Assembly (NCBI RefSeq): GCF_900176645.1
Contig: NZ_FXAN01000045.1
Location: 1-64,000 of the forward strand
Length of the DNA: 64,000 nucleotides
Direction: 5' to 3'
Origin: Burkholderia singularis
Lineage (GTDB): Bacteria; Pseudomonadota; Gammaproteobacteria; Burkholderiales; Burkholderiaceae
Under the pieces are notes generated by a model. It was not told where the DNA came from. It saw nothing but the letters and a program-made list of their open reading frames with translations, and ran no database searches. The position numbers and the translations under genes are program-made. Below are positions 7,950 through 18,355 of this stretch, piece by piece. Each line of letters begins with the position of its first letter. The stretch's first letter is position 1.

Positions 7950-9032
7950 GTCATTACTCCGCTTATTAATTGGCATAACTAACAGATTGATGTTGGGAAC
8001 GACGCGTCCAGGCGTGTTCCGACATATCTGTCGGGCCGCCCTATGCCTGAGCATCCGACAAGAAAATGGATATGCGGAGATACCCTCGGTGCAGCGAGTG
8101 GTTTGCCCTGATCGCTGCGCTTATCACATTTAGTTCTATGGTTATTCCATAGAAAAAATAAAGCAGTGTCAATCCGTGATTTGGAAGGCCAAATCGAAGG
8201 GGCTAAGTAATGTATAGAAAATTAGGAGAACGGTCGTTCGAAAAAGACGGCTTTGAGAGGGCGATGGCAGATATTGAAGTGGGTGCCGGGAATCAGATAT
8301 TGATTTTGTTATTTTCCGGAAAGAGTTGCTGTCAAAATTAACAGGTTGCGAAATGGGAAGTTCTATTGATTTATTTTTGGACAAATCTATGAAGATTCAG
8401 ACGTAGGATAAGTTCGATAGGGGATTACCCGCGTTTGGCGCTGGTTGAACTACTTGCATTTCTCGATGATGACTGGTGCGCTTGCTTTTCGACACATTGT
8501 GAGGTGCGCTGCCGTGATCGCGCACTTCCTTGGGATTTAATTCGACGGCATGTGACGGTGCAATTCGCTGAATGATCGTAAGATTGATGGATGTGACGAG
8601 TGGCTCATGCCGCCTTGTGAAGTGGCTGCTTGTTCGGTGAAAATTAGTCCCTCGAGATCATCCGCGCTCGATATTTTCAGTATTCTTGAAATTGCGCTTT
8701 AAAGAAACTGCGCTATGTGACCTGGTCGAGCGAAAGACCTGCAGGAAACGCACGACACCAAAGTTCTTGACGACGATGTCCGATCCCGCCTTCTTTGGGA
8801 CGAACGGAACTTGGTCATCGGTGAGCCACTACGGCTGGCTGTTTTGCGGCAGGCTCGAAATCACTGCTCGGCAAAATCGGTACACGTCACATTACTTCGA
8901 AACGCTTCGCGCGCAGCAAACTTGAACACATTGAGTGCCTTGCGTCATTGAAGCCTTGTCGCGCGACTGTCGGCAATTGGAGCGGAAATCCCGCGGTTTC
9001 TATAAGGTCAGGCACAGTCGAGCTTGCTAATG
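7950..9032. other. A+T-rich intergenic region upstream of the orphan operon
   Basis: About 1.1 kb clearly poorer in G+C than its surroundings, especially 8130-8700. Two short frames (8169-8384 minus, 8686-8925 plus) begin only at TTG and look random. The left part must hold the promoter of the six-gene operon starting at 7949, including the palindrome listed separately. The composition suggests either a strong regulatory region open to H-NS-type silencing or remains of transferred DNA. No recognisable gene or mobile element was found. Confidence 0.5.
8134..8154. promoter_or_regulatory. Perfect 8-bp inverted repeat, possible operator
   Basis: TTCTATGG and CCATAGAA flank the 5-nt spacer TTATT, 185 nt before the first ATG of the six-gene operon and followed by an A-run. 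A dyad of this size in A+T-rich promoter DNA could bind a dimeric regulator. Read on the plus strand it could instead be a weak stem-loop, but no gene on that strand ends nearby. No regulator gene adjoins the operon. Confidence 0.35.
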
Positions 9033-9533
9033 TCAGCGGGTGACAAACGGCGGCGTAACGCCCGCCGCGCTCTCGCTGCGGGCGAATTTTCGTTCGCGTA
9101 ACAGCGCGACCCGGCAATTTTCGCGGGCCGTTTCGTTGCCGGCGTCGTCGAGCAGCACGAGATTCCCACGCATCACATTGAACGTGACGACCGCGCCGGT
9201 ATCGGACGCAAGTGCTTCAGGCGTGTGGTGCGAACCGGTTGGCTCGAGCACGGTGCTGCCTGGCCGGGCGACCCAGTCGTATTCGCGATAACGCCATTCG
9301 CCTTGCAGCGTATAGACGAATACCGGACCATCGTGCCGATGGCGCGGCAACGCGAGACCTACCGGCATCTTTAGGAGTACAGTCAGTTCGTCGCTTGCGA
9401 CATTGATGTGCAGATACTTGATTTCGAGACCAGGCAGCTTTGCATCCATTGGCAGCCACGGGCGATCGTCGTCCTGTACGCATGGAATCGGCGGCAAAAG
9501 GGCAGAGGGAATGAGCGGAGGCGGTTGATGCAT
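9033..9533 (-). CDS. Cupin-domain protein (2,4'-dihydroxyacetophenone dioxygenase/ChrR-like)
   Basis: About 166 residues with a single cupin barrel. The metal motif is seen in LPRHRHDGPVFVYTLQGEW and the second histidine in EPTGSHHTPEAL. The arrangement matches the DAD/ChrR-cupin group, which includes an Fe-dependent dioxygenase cleaving a hydroxylated acetophenone. The exact substrate is uncertain. The ATG at 9533 (MHQPPPLIP) is chosen over an upstream TTG. An MFS transporter of the aromatic-acid/sugar type lies immediately upstream on the same strand, so the two may import and degrade one compound. Confidence 0.65.
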   Translation of the reverse strand: MHQPPPLIPSALLPPIPCVQDDDRPWLPMDAKLPGLEIKYLHINVASDELTVLLKMPVGLALPRHRHDGPVFVYTLQGEWRYREYDWVARPGSTVLEPTGSHHTPEALASDTGAVVTFNVMRGNLVLLDDAGNETARENCRVALLRERKFARSESAAGVTPPFVTR

Positions 9534-9614
9534 GGCGTCGATATGGCGCTTCGTGCGCGGCAAAATGTGTGAAGCGCGATTATCGCAGACCGGGCCGTGG
9601 AATGCCGCGCGGGC

Positions 9615-11114
9615 TCAATTCGCGGCGGCGCGGATTGGATCGCGAGCGCTGTCGTCGGTATGGTTTGCCGATGAAAGTATTTCCAGCGCGATGCCTTTTG
9701 TTTCGATGCCAAGCAAGCCGACTGCGAGCGCCGCCGCGGCGAACGACAGCGCACCAAGCGTGAATACGCCGCGTTGCCCGAACACGGGCAGCACGATGCC
9801 GACAACGTATGGCCCGATCAGCGAGCCGACGCGCCCGATTGCCGAGGCGAAGCCAGAGCCTGTTGCACGCACGCCGGTACCGTACAACTCCGGCGTATAC
9901 GTATAGAGTACGGCCCACATGCCGAACAGGAAGAACTGCATCGCGAGACCGGTGCCGATCAGCAGAGCGATGCTGCTGCCGGCGATCGCACTTTGTCCGT
10001 ATGCATAAGCCATTGCACCGCCGCCGACGAGTGATGCAATGCAGGTAGGCTTGCGGCCCCAGCGTTCGACGAGCCATGCGGCGCACAGAAAACCAGGGAT
10101 GCCGCCGAGCGAAATGAGCACCGTATAGAACACCGACTGCGTGACGGCGAAGCCCGCTTGTTGTAACAACGCGCCCAACCACGACGTGAGACCATAAAAA
10201 CCAAGCAGTGCGAAGAACCACAGCAGCCAGACCATTGCCGTGCGACGGCGATAGGCGGCGCTCCAGAGCTCGAGCAGCGCGCCGCCTCGGCGGGTGACGG
10301 GCGCGCCGGGATCGGCGTTCAATCGTGCGGGCGCGGGCAGGCTCGTGATGCGGGCGGATCGCCTTACCTTTGTTTCGATATCTGCGAGCACACGCTCGGC
10401 ATCGGCGAGACGCCCCTGGTGCTCGAGCCAGCGAGGTGATTCCGGCACGAGCCGGCGGATGACGAGCACGAACACGGCGGGCAGCGCGAGCAACGCAAAC
10501 ACGGTGCGCCAGCCGAACGTCGGTAACACGTAATAGCTGACGATGCCGGCGGTGATGAAGCCGAGCGGCCAGAAACCGTCCATCAGCGCAATCAGCCGGC
10601 CGCGTTTTGCCGCCGGAACGAATTCGGACAACAGGGTTTGCGCAACCGGAAACTCCATTCCCATGCCGATGCCGAGCAATACCCGATAGACGATCAGCGT
10701 TTCAACGCTTTGCGCGGTCGAACACAGATAGGATGCCGCACCCCATAGCACCATGCTCCACTGAAACACCGGCCGCCGGCCGAAGCGATCGGCAAGCAGG
10801 CCCGCGGCGGCGGCGCCGGCCACCATTCCGAAGAAACTCGCGCTCGCCACGGCACCGGCCGTCGCGCTCGACAGGCCGAATTCCTTTTTGATCGAGCCGA
10901 GTACGAATGTCATCGTGCCGAGATCGATCGAGTCGAAGAAGAAGGCGATTGCGATGATCGAGAAAATCAGCCGGTGATAGCCGGAAAACGGCAGACGTTC
11001 GAGACGCTCGGCGGCACTCGCGCGCGGGGCGGACGAGCGGAAGGCGGCGGTCATGGCATCCTCCGGCAAGGCGGCCTCGAAGCGAGGCGCGGTCTGCTCA
11101 GTAGACTCGGCCAT
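9615..11114 (-). CDS. MFS transporter, SV2/aromatic-acid-proton-symporter-like
   Basis: About 499 residues and 12 predicted helices after a hydrophilic N-terminus. Family motifs are clear: GLLADRFGRRPVF between helices 2 and 3, PESPRWLEHQG after helix 6, and ERWGRKP in the second half. This PESPRWL signature is typical of metabolite/H+ symporters that take up sugars, aromatic acids or niacin-like compounds. ATG 11114 (MAESTEQTAPR) is preferred to an upstream start at 11171. It is followed 81 nt later by the cupin gene, suggesting a transport-and-catabolism pair. Substrate unknown. Confidence 0.75.
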   Translation of the reverse strand: MAESTEQTAPRFEAALPEDAMTAAFRSSAPRASAAERLERLPFSGYHRLIFSIIAIAFFFDSIDLGTMTFVLGSIKKEFGLSSATAGAVASASFFGMVAGAAAAGLLADRFGRRPVFQWSMVLWGAASYLCSTAQSVETLIVYRVLLGIGMGMEFPVAQTLLSEFVPAAKRGRLIALMDGFWPLGFITAGIVSYYVLPTFGWRTVFALLALPAVFVLVIRRLVPESPRWLEHQGRLADAERVLADIETKVRRSARITSLPAPARLNADPGAPVTRRGGALLELWSAAYRRRTAMVWLLWFFALLGFYGLTSWLGALLQQAGFAVTQSVFYTVLISLGGIPGFLCAAWLVERWGRKPTCIASLVGGGAMAYAYGQSAIAGSSIALLIGTGLAMQFFLFGMWAVLYTYTPELYGTGVRATGSGFASAIGRVGSLIGPYVVGIVLPVFGQRGVFTLGALSFAAAALAVGLLGIETKGIALEILSSANHTDDSARDPIRAAAN

Positions 11115-11189
11115 TATTCGCCGCCATAGAAGGAAAGCGGCATTGGGCTGGAACGCCCGCGCCATGCACAACGCGCGCCGTTCGTCGAT

Positions 11190-11954
11190 TCAACTCTTCA
11201 AGCGGTAGCCGGTCCGGAAGATCCACGCGACGACGGCGAGCAGCACGACGAGGAAAAGCGCGGTCATGCCGAGGCTTGCGCCGATGTGCACGTCGGCGAG
11301 CCCGTAGAATGCCCAGCGAAAGCCGCTGATCAAATAGACGATCGGATTGAACAGTGTGACGACTCGCCAGAATGGCGGCAGCATGTCGACCGAATAAAAG
11401 CTGCCGCCGAGGAACGTGAGCGGGGTGATGATGAGTAGCGGCACGAGTTGCAGCTTCTCGAAGTTATCGGCCCAGATTCCGATCACGAAGCCGAACAGGC
11501 TGAAGGTGAAAGCCGTCAGAAGCAGAAAGACGAGCATCCAGACTGGGTGCAGGATATGGAGCGGTACGAAGAGCGCGGCTGTCGCGAGGATGATGAGTCC
11601 AAGTATGATCGATTTCGTCGCCGCCGCGCCAACGTAGGCGACGACGATTTCGAGCGGCGAGATTGGTGCCGACAGCAGTTCGTAAATTGTGCCGGTGAAG
11701 CGCGGGAAGTAGATGCCGAACGACGCGTTCGAGATGCTCTGCGACAGCAGTGACAGCATCACGAGGCCCGGCACGATGAACGAACCGTAGCCGATGCCGT
11801 TTACGTCGCTGATCCGCGAACCGATCGCGGAGCCGAACACGACGAAGTACAGCGATGTCGAGATCACGGGCGCGATGACGCTTTGCATCATCGTGCGCCG
11901 GGTGCGGGCCATTTCGGCGCGGTAAATCGCGCGGATCGCGTGGAAATTGATCAT
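11190..11954 (-). CDS. ABC-2 type transporter permease
   Basis: A 254-residue protein with six predicted membrane helices, matching the NodJ/YadH class of ABC-2 permeases: [18 protein letters not shown] is the characteristic cytoplasmic segment and [17 protein letters not shown] precedes the last helices. It starts 12 nt after the stop of the ATPase gene, forming a two-gene exporter. Members export polysaccharides, lipids or drugs. Nothing nearby identifies the cargo. Confidence 0.85.
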   Translation of the reverse strand: MINFHAIRAIYRAEMARTRRTMMQSVIAPVISTSLYFVVFGSAIGSRISDVNGIGYGSFIVPGLVMLSLLSQSISNASFGIYFPRFTGTIYELLSAPISPLEIVVAYVGAAATKSIILGLIILATAALFVPLHILHPVWMLVFLLLTAFTFSLFGFVIGIWADNFEKLQLVPLLIITPLTFLGGSFYSVDMLPPFWRVVTLFNPIVYLISGFRWAFYGLADVHIGASLGMTALFLVVLLAVVAWIFRTGYRLKS

Positions 11955-11966
11955 TCGTCGTTACGC

Positions 11967-12947
11967 TTATCGGGTATCGGCCGCGTGGCCGTTTGCATTT
12001 TCGTTGCCATTGCCTTCTCCGTTGCGCTGGTTGCCGACCAGGCGCACGAAGATTTCCTCGAGCGAGCTTTGTGTCGTGCGCAGATCTCTGAAGCGGATGC
12101 CTGCCGCGCCGAGCGCGTTCATCAACTCGACGATACTGGTGCGCTCGCTGCGCGTGTCGTAGGTATAGACGAGTTCGCCGCCGTCGCGCGACAGCTCCAG
12201 CCGGTACGCGGCAAGCTCGGGCGGCACGCCCGCGAGCGGCTGCTCGAGTTGTAGCGTGAGCTGTTTCTTGCCGAGCTTGCGCATCAGATCGGCTTTCTTA
12301 TCGACGAGCATGATTTCGCCGCCGTTGATGATGCCGATGCGGTCGGCCATTTGTTCGGCCTCCTCGATATAGTGCGTAGTCAGTACGATCGTCACGCCGT
12401 CGGCGCGCAATTCTTCGACGAGCCGCCACATGTCGCGGCGCAGCTCGACATCGACGCCCGCAGTCGGCTCGTCGAGAAACAGCACGCGCGGCTCGTGCGC
12501 GAGCGCCTTGGCAATCAGCACACGCCGCTTCATGCCGCCGGACAGCGTGATCAGCTTGCTGTCACGCTTGTCCCAGAGCGACAAATCCTTCAGTACCTTC
12601 TCGATATAGTCTGCGGCCGGTGCTTTGCCGAACAGGCCGCGGCTGAAAGACACCGTGTTCCATACCGTTTCGAACGCGTCGATCGTCAACTCCTGCGGCA
12701 CGAGCCCGATCAGCGCGCGGGCCGCGCGGAAATCGTCGCGGATGTCGTGCCCGCCGACTGTCACACGGCCTTCGGTCGGCGTGACGATGCCGCAAATCGT
12801 GCTGATCAGCGTGGTCTTGCCGGCGCCGTTCGGCCCGAGCAGCGCGAAGATTTCGCCGCTCAGGATATCGAGATTGATGTTTTTCAGCGAACGCACGCCG
12901 GATTTGTAAGTTTTCGACAGATTGGAAACGGACAGGATCGGCTGCAT
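11967..12947 (-). CDS. ABC transporter ATP-binding protein (YadG/CcmA-like)
   Basis: A 326-residue ATPase partnering the downstream permease. The Walker A loop is GPNGAGKTT near residue 40, the signature is [15 protein letters not shown], and Walker B is [13 protein letters not shown], followed by the switch histidine in [17 protein letters not shown]. After about residue 220 there is a C-terminal extension typical of the multidrug/polysaccharide exporter ATPases, ending in a Gly/Asn-rich tail. The gene starts at ATG 12947 and leads a two-gene unit. Function as energy source for an exporter is secure; substrate is unknown. Confidence 0.9.
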   Translation of the reverse strand: MQPILSVSNLSKTYKSGVRSLKNINLDILSGEIFALLGPNGAGKTTLISTICGIVTPTEGRVTVGGHDIRDDFRAARALIGLVPQELTIDAFETVWNTVSFSRGLFGKAPAADYIEKVLKDLSLWDKRDSKLITLSGGMKRRVLIAKALAHEPRVLFLDEPTAGVDVELRRDMWRLVEELRADGVTIVLTTHYIEEAEQMADRIGIINGGEIMLVDKKADLMRKLGKKQLTLQLEQPLAGVPPELAAYRLELSRDGGELVYTYDTRSERTSIVELMNALGAAGIRFRDLRTTQSSLEEIFVRLVGNQRNGEGNGNENANGHAADTR

Positions 12948-13512
12948 GCTTGGCGGACGTTGAGTCGAGCGGGCAAAGGCTCTTGTTGCGAAGCGCGCGG
13001 GCAGACAGGCCGGATGCGGGACGGCGCGACGCGGACATATCGGAACACTTGCCGCAACGACGGGATCGCTATCTTAGCAACCGCCCGGAAAATTTGCACA
13101 ACGCACCGACGCAGGCTTTCGGCGATGGTTTTATAGCAGGCGGAAGCAGATGTCAGCAGGAGGGAGATCGGGGAGGCGGCGCGCTGGCTGGCGCGGTTCG
13201 GCGCGGCCAGGATGCGGCCGGCGATTTGACGGATCGGCGCAGACGGACTGTTTTCGGCTGCGCCGATGGCCGGCACTGAGCGGGCGCGGCCTGCGCCGTG
13301 CATGGGCGGCCGGCGCCTTTGTGCAGCACTGGCCGGACGCCCCCGTTTGCCGGGCCGATTACAGTCTGCCTGCTGTGCGATTGCGCCGGCCGGGCCGATT
13401 GCCCTAGTTGGCACGACGAGCCCGCCGTCGGTGTGCGGCCTGATTTGCTCCATTGTTGTCTGCGGGAATCACCCGCTGCCCGGCCGCTCGTCGGTGCGCT
13501 TCGCGCGGCGCG
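12948..13512. other. Intergenic region between the ABC operon and betA
   Basis: Very GC-rich (C/G-rich from 13140 on) with several open frames but none with a ribosome site or recognisable product. The right part must include the 3' end of the bet operon transcript, and the left part the promoter of the ABC exporter. Two copies of GCCGGGCCGATT occur about 40 nt apart (near 13350 and 13390). No other structure stood out. Confidence 0.4.
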
Positions 13513-15216
13513 TTACGTGATGGCCGGTGTGGGCGCCGAGGTGCCGCACTGCCGCGCGGGCGCGCCGTTCGCGACGTAGTATGCAACGTTTGCCCGAGCG
13601 AGCGGCGGACGCTTGCGGATTCTGTCGGCGATTTTTTCGGCAATCATGATCGTCGGCGCGTTCAGATTGCCGGTCGTGATGATCGGCATGATCGACGCGT
13701 CGACGACTCGCAATCCGTCGATGCCATGCACCCGGCCTTCATCGTCGACGACTGCCATGTCGTCGAAACCCATCTTGCATGAGCATGACGGATGAAACGC
13801 GGTTTCCGCGCGAGCTCGCACGAATGCGTCGAGTTCGGCGTCGGTCTTCAGATCCGCGCCGGGGTTCAACTCACGGCCGCGATAGCGATCGAGTGCGGGT
13901 TGCCGCATGATCTCGCGCGTCGCGCGGATCGCGTCGCGGAACTCGCGCCAGTCGAGTGCTTCGGACATGTAGTTGAACAGAATGCTCGGATGGTCGTGCG
14001 GGTCGCGCGAGCGCAGCTTCACGCGGCCGCGGCTTGGTGAGCGCATCGAGCCGACGTGGGCCTGGAAGCCATGCATCTCGATTGCATTCGAGCCGTTGTA
14101 GTTGATTGCGACGGGTAGGAAGTGGTACTGAACATTCGGCCAGAGGTCGTCGTCGCGGGTGCGGATGAAGCCGCCCGCCTCGAAATGGTTGCTCGCGCCA
14201 AGGCCCGTGCCGGCCAGCATCCATTCGAGCCCGATCTTCGGCTGGTTATACCATTTGAGTGCGGGATACAGCGATACGGGTTCCTTGCACTCGTATTGGA
14301 TGTACATCTCCAGGTGGTCCTGCAGATTGCGTCCGACGCCGGGCAGATCGAGTACGACCGGGATGTCCAGTTCGCGCAGCCATTCGCCGGGTCCGACGCC
14401 TGAGCGTTGCAGCAACTGCGGCGACGCGATCGCGCCGCTGCACACGAGCACTTCGCGGCGGGCGTGCGCGGTGACGCGCTCGCTGCCCCGCACGAACGTG
14501 ACGCCCGTTGCGCGCTTGCCGGAAAACAGAATGCGATCGGCCATCGCATGCGTGACGATTTCTAGGTTCGGGCGCGCGCGGGCTTGATCGAGATAGCCGC
14601 GCGCGGTCGACGCGCGTCGGCCGCGGGGCGTGACCGTGCGGTCCATCGGCCCGAAACCTTCTTGCTGGTAGCCGTTGAGATCGTCGGTGCGAGGATAGCC
14701 GGCTTGCACGCCGGCCTCGACCATGGCCTCGAACAGCGGATTCACGCCGGGTTTGCTCGTCGTTACCGAAACAGGGCCGTCGCCGCCGTGATAGTCGTTC
14801 GGGCCCGCGTCGCGGCTTTCCGCTTTCTTGAAATACGGCAGGCAGTCGAGATATGTCCAGTTGGCGAGGCCCTTGTGCTGCTGTGCCCAGTTGTCATAGT
14901 CGAGTGCATTGCCGCGGATGTAGCACATCCCGTTGATCAGGGACGAGCCGCCGAGTCCCTTGCCGCGCCCGCACTCCATCCGGCGGTTGTTCATGTGCGG
15001 TTCGGGGTCCGTTTCGTATGCCCAGTTGTAACGGCGGCCCTGCAGCGGATAAGCGAGGGCCGCGGGCATCTGCGTGCGGAAATCGAAACGGTAGTCCGGG
15101 CCACCCGCTTCGAGCAGCAGCACACGGACTTCCGGATCTTCGGTCAGGCGCGTGGCGAGCACGTTGCCCGCCGAACCCGCGCCGCAAATGATGTAATCGA
15201 ATTCGCGAGTCGTCAT
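13513..15216 (-). CDS. betA: Choline dehydrogenase
   Basis: A 567-residue GMC oxidoreductase, the usual BetA length. The FAD loop is [16 protein letters not shown] at residues 8-23, [14 protein letters not shown] sequence ([16 protein letters not shown]) is the first GMC signature, and the C-terminal catalytic histidine lies in [13 protein letters not shown]. It oxidises choline to betaine aldehyde at the membrane, feeding the osmoprotectant glycine betaine. ATG 15216 follows GGGAGAA; the frame runs open to 15387 without support. Last gene of betIBA, 26 nt after betB. Confidence 0.95.
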   Translation of the reverse strand: MTTREFDYIICGAGSAGNVLATRLTEDPEVRVLLLEAGGPDYRFDFRTQMPAALAYPLQGRRYNWAYETDPEPHMNNRRMECGRGKGLGGSSLINGMCYIRGNALDYDNWAQQHKGLANWTYLDCLPYFKKAESRDAGPNDYHGGDGPVSVTTSKPGVNPLFEAMVEAGVQAGYPRTDDLNGYQQEGFGPMDRTVTPRGRRASTARGYLDQARARPNLEIVTHAMADRILFSGKRATGVTFVRGSERVTAHARREVLVCSGAIASPQLLQRSGVGPGEWLRELDIPVVLDLPGVGRNLQDHLEMYIQYECKEPVSLYPALKWYNQPKIGLEWMLAGTGLGASNHFEAGGFIRTRDDDLWPNVQYHFLPVAINYNGSNAIEMHGFQAHVGSMRSPSRGRVKLRSRDPHDHPSILFNYMSEALDWREFRDAIRATREIMRQPALDRYRGRELNPGADLKTDAELDAFVRARAETAFHPSCSCKMGFDDMAVVDDEGRVHGIDGLRVVDASIMPIITTGNLNAPTIMIAEKIADRIRKRPPLARANVAYYVANGAPARQCGTSAPTPAIT

Positions 15217-15242
15217 CGCAGCGGTTCTCCCAAATAGGATGC

Positions 15243-16712
15243 TTAGAACACCGGCTGATAGCGGCCGAGTTCGACCTGCACCGATTTGATCCGAGTGTAG
15301 TGCTCGAGCGTCGTGATGCCGTTTTCTCGCCCGACGCCGGATTGCTTGTAACCGCCAACCGGCATTTCGGCGGGCGATTCTCCCCACGTGTTGATCCAGC
15401 AGATGCCGGCTTCGAGGCGATGGATCGCACGATGCGCGCGCGACAGGTTCTCGGTGACGACGCCGGCGGCGAGCCCGTAGTCGGTCGCGTTCGCGCGTGC
15501 GATCGCTTCGTCCTCCGTATCGAATACGAGGATGCTCATTACCGGGCCGAAGATTTCCTCGCGGACGATCTTCATATCGTCGCGACAGCCGTCGAACACG
15601 GTTGGCGCGACGTACTGGCCGTTCGCGAAATGATCGTGCACGAGGCGCTCACCGCCCGCGAGCAGCTTCGCGCCTTCGGCCTTGCCGCTTTCGATGTAGC
15701 CGAGCACCTTGTCGAGTTGCGCGGCGCTGGCGAGCGGGCCGAAATTCGTATCGGGGTCCGAAGGTTTGCCGATGCGGATCCGCGCGACGCGCTCGAGCAC
15801 GCGCGCGACGAAGGCATCCTTCACTGAGCGTTGGACGAAGACGCGCGTGCCGTTCGTGCATACCTGGCCTGCGCTGAAGAAGTTCGCGGTGACGGCGATG
15901 TCGGCTGCGCGGTCGAGGTCGGCGTCGTCGAATACGATGAGCGGTGACTTACCGCCGAGTTCCATCGTCACTTCCTTGAGCGACGACGCGCCTGCGATCG
16001 ACATGACTTTCTTGCCGGTTTCGACACCGCCCGTAAACGACACCTTCGCGATTCCCGGATGCGCCGTGAGCAGCGCGCCAACCGTGCCGTCGCCTTGCAC
16101 GACGTTGAACACGCCGGCGGGCACGCCTGCCTCGGTATAGATCTCGGCAAGCTGGAGCGCGGACAGCGGCGTGACTTCGCTCGGCTTGAAGATCATCGCG
16201 TTGCCGGCCGCGAGCGCGGGAGCGCTTTTCCAGCACGCGATCTGGATCGGATAATTCCATGCGCCGATGCCGCAGCACACGCCGAGCGGCTCGCGGCGCG
16301 TATAGACGAACGAGTCGGGGCGCAACGGCACTTGCAGCCCTTCGATCGCGGTCGCAAGGCCTGCGTAATACTCGATCACATCCGCGCCGGTGGCGATGTC
16401 GACGGCGCGCGTTTCCGCGATCGGCTTGCCGGTATCGCGCATTTCCAGCTCGGCAAGCACATCGTTGCGCTCGCGCAGCAACTCGACCGCGCGGCGCAGG
16501 ATCCGTGAGCGCTGCATCGCGCTCATCGCCGCCCATTCGCGCTGGCCTTCGTGTGCGGAGGCGACCGCGCGGTCGATGTCGTCGGCGCTCGCTTGTTGAA
16601 CCGTCGCGAGCAGTGCGCCCGTCGCGGGATCGAGCGTGTCGAACGTCTTGCCGCTAGTGGCATCGGCATAGGCGCCGGCGATGTAAAGGCGTTGCAGACC
16701 GAATACGGCCAT
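15243..16712 (-). CDS. betB: Betaine aldehyde dehydrogenase
   Basis: A 489-residue NAD(P)-dependent aldehyde dehydrogenase matching BetB in length. It has the cofactor segment [13 protein letters not shown], the catalytic glutamate in [11 protein letters not shown] and the nucleophilic cysteine in [12 protein letters not shown]. It converts betaine aldehyde to glycine betaine, the second step after BetA. The start at 16712 is fixed by AAGGAG seven bases upstream; a longer open frame to 16859 overlaps betI and is rejected. The gene lies 40 nt downstream of betI in the same operon. Confidence 0.95.
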   Translation of the reverse strand: MAVFGLQRLYIAGAYADATSGKTFDTLDPATGALLATVQQASADDIDRAVASAHEGQREWAAMSAMQRSRILRRAVELLRERNDVLAELEMRDTGKPIAETRAVDIATGADVIEYYAGLATAIEGLQVPLRPDSFVYTRREPLGVCCGIGAWNYPIQIACWKSAPALAAGNAMIFKPSEVTPLSALQLAEIYTEAGVPAGVFNVVQGDGTVGALLTAHPGIAKVSFTGGVETGKKVMSIAGASSLKEVTMELGGKSPLIVFDDADLDRAADIAVTANFFSAGQVCTNGTRVFVQRSVKDAFVARVLERVARIRIGKPSDPDTNFGPLASAAQLDKVLGYIESGKAEGAKLLAGGERLVHDHFANGQYVAPTVFDGCRDDMKIVREEIFGPVMSILVFDTEDEAIARANATDYGLAAGVVTENLSRAHRAIHRLEAGICWINTWGESPAEMPVGGYKQSGVGRENGITTLEHYTRIKSVQVELGRYQPVF

Positions 16713-16752
16713 GTGGATCTCCTTGTACGGGATAGGGCGAATGCGCGTCGCG

Positions 16753-17340
16753 TCAGGGGGCCGACGCGAGCAGCAGGTCGATGTAATCGTTGGCGAGCGC
16801 GAGCGCCGCCTGGGTGTCGAATGGTCCGCCCGCGAGCGCGCCGCGCAGCCACAGGCCATCGATCAACGCCGCCAGGCCGCTGGCCGCTTCGCGGGCGCGC
16901 AGGCGCGGCAGCGCCAGCGCGAACGCTGCGCACAGATTCGAATAGAGCCGCCTCGTGTTGACGCGTTGCAGGCGCTTCAGCGCCGGCTCGTGCATGCTTT
17001 GCGACCAGAATGCGAGCCAGGTCTTCATCGCCGGCGCGTTGATCTGCGTGTCGTCGAAATTCGCTGCGGCGATCGCGCGCAGGCGTTCGCGTGGCGTGCT
17101 TGGCGCGGCGGCGCGGTGGCAGGCGGCAGCCGCGCGCAGATCGCCCAGCACCCGGCGCATCGTTGCTTCGAGCAACCCGTCCTTGTCGCCGAAGTAGTGG
17201 CTGACGATGCCGGTCGAGATGTTCGCGCGCTGTGCGACGGACGCGAGCGTCGTGCCGGGCAGGCCGACCTCGTCGATCGAGCGCAGCGTCGCATCGATCA
17301 ATTGCGCGCGACGAATCTCGCGCATTCCAAGTTTCGGCAT
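16753..17340 (-). CDS. betI: Choline-responsive TetR-family repressor
   Basis: A 195-residue TetR-type repressor. The N-terminal HTH includes [16 protein letters not shown] followed by [17 protein letters not shown], the BetI-type HTH continuation. It heads the betIBA operon and by family knowledge represses it until choline is present. A dyad closely like known BetI operators lies 53-72 nt upstream (listed separately), supporting autoregulation. Confidence 0.93.
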   Translation of the reverse strand: MPKLGMREIRRAQLIDATLRSIDEVGLPGTTLASVAQRANISTGIVSHYFGDKDGLLEATMRRVLGDLRAAAACHRAAAPSTPRERLRAIAAANFDDTQINAPAMKTWLAFWSQSMHEPALKRLQRVNTRRLYSNLCAAFALALPRLRAREAASGLAALIDGLWLRGALAGGPFDTQAALALANDYIDLLLASAP

Positions 17341-17392
17341 CGTGTGTCTCAGTGCACCGGGTTGGAAGGAGATCGTGAGGATATCTTTTTTT

Positions 17393-17412
17393 TATTGAGC
17401 GATCAATCAATA
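17393..17412 (-). promoter_or_regulatory. Candidate BetI operator upstream of betI
   Basis: TATTGA and TCAATA half-sites flank an 8-nt centre. Read on the minus strand it contains TTGATTGATCGCTCAAT, which closely resembles, from memory, the E. coli BetI operator (TTGATTG...GTTCAAT). It sits just before betI in an A/T-rich stretch suited to a promoter, so binding here would silence betIBA. Confidence 0.65.
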
Positions 17413-17558
17413 AAAAAATAAAAAGGGGATGATCACGTCTCTGGCGTGCGGCTGAGGGTGGAGTGGGTGGCTGTTGTGCGGCGCGGGTGGGTGGCGGCGG
17501 CGCGGCGTGAGCGCGTGGTGGTGCGAACGAAAGGAAAAGGAAGGAATGCTGAGAATGT

Positions 17559-17616
17559 TTAAAACGTTTTAATCGAGTGCTCACCATTACTTATTATCTA
17601 AACGGTAATTTAGATA
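17559..17616. promoter_or_regulatory. Two adjacent palindromes in the bet-rhl intergenic region
   Basis: 17559-17572 is the perfect palindrome TTAAAACGTTTTAA. At 17595-17616, TATCTAAA and TTTAGATA flank CGGTAA. Two dyads within 60 nt, about 220-275 nt upstream of betI and 740 nt upstream of rhlA, look like operators, but the regulator and target operon are unknown. Confidence 0.4.
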
Positions 17617-18355
17617 CGACTTATTGATCGGCCGATGAGTGGTAATGGATTGGTGGTCGGATATTGAGGTGTCGGATTGGATGTAAGTTTGCACTTGGCC
17701 GGGTAGCGTCTGAAATAAAGTGAGTCCGGGGTGGCTGGCAAAAATATGTAAGGTGGAGTTGGGTATTTTTTAAGTCCTATGTGCTTGATTTTTATGGGGC
17801 CTCGTGGAGCGAGCCGCGGGCGTAGGGTGTGGCGGGTGCGTTCGGGAGCCAGGCTGCATGAGGGTTCGCTATAGCACAGCCAATATTTCGTGGTGATGAA
17901 TGAGTTAAGTTTGAAGGGGAATTAGAGGGCGCTGTTCAATGTTGGCTGGAACACATTCGGTGAATTTTTGAAGAAAGTTAGCAAAAGTAGTTGAGGCAGC
18001 AATATTTGGCGTATTAATATCACACACATAAAAACGCCAGCGGCCGCGTAATTGCCGGCGAGTACGTTGGAATCGGGGTGCGATTGGCCGAAATCAGAAG
18101 GGGCGTCATGCGAGACAAAGGGACTGGAGACCGCGAGCCGATGATGAAGGCAGGACTGGGCTCGGCGGGAAGCATGGTCTGCGATGGTGGTAGGCAGGGG
18201 GGGTAAGCAGGCGTGTTCAGTTCCATCGGACGGGTAACCCATGCGGCATTGGGCGTGACCAAGGTCGCGTGCGGATGGCGTGGGGTTACATGAAAGCGCC
18301 CTGGAGAGGGGGCGCACTAACAGTTCAATTGTCGAGCAGATGCGGGAGAAACTCG

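Larger units (their letters stand above)
17341..18355. other. Long regulatory gap between betI and rhlA
   Basis: About 1 kb of lower-GC DNA between two divergent operons. Besides the BetI-like site it contains two further perfect palindromes at 17559-17572 and 17595-17616. A 131-codon minus frame (17922-18317) has no family resemblance and is not called. The right-hand part must carry the rhl promoter; no convincing lux-type box was seen there. Confidence 0.5.

Noticed and set aside
8100-8160. Fur-box-like site before the orphan operon
   Set aside because: No GATAATGATTATC-type sequence was found, so iron control is not claimed.
8169-8384. 71-codon minus frame in the A+T-rich gap
   Set aside because: Begins only at TTG, no ribosome site, no recognisable sequence.
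18250-18355. Lux-type box before rhlA
   Set aside because: No CT-N12-AG dyad of adequate quality was found.
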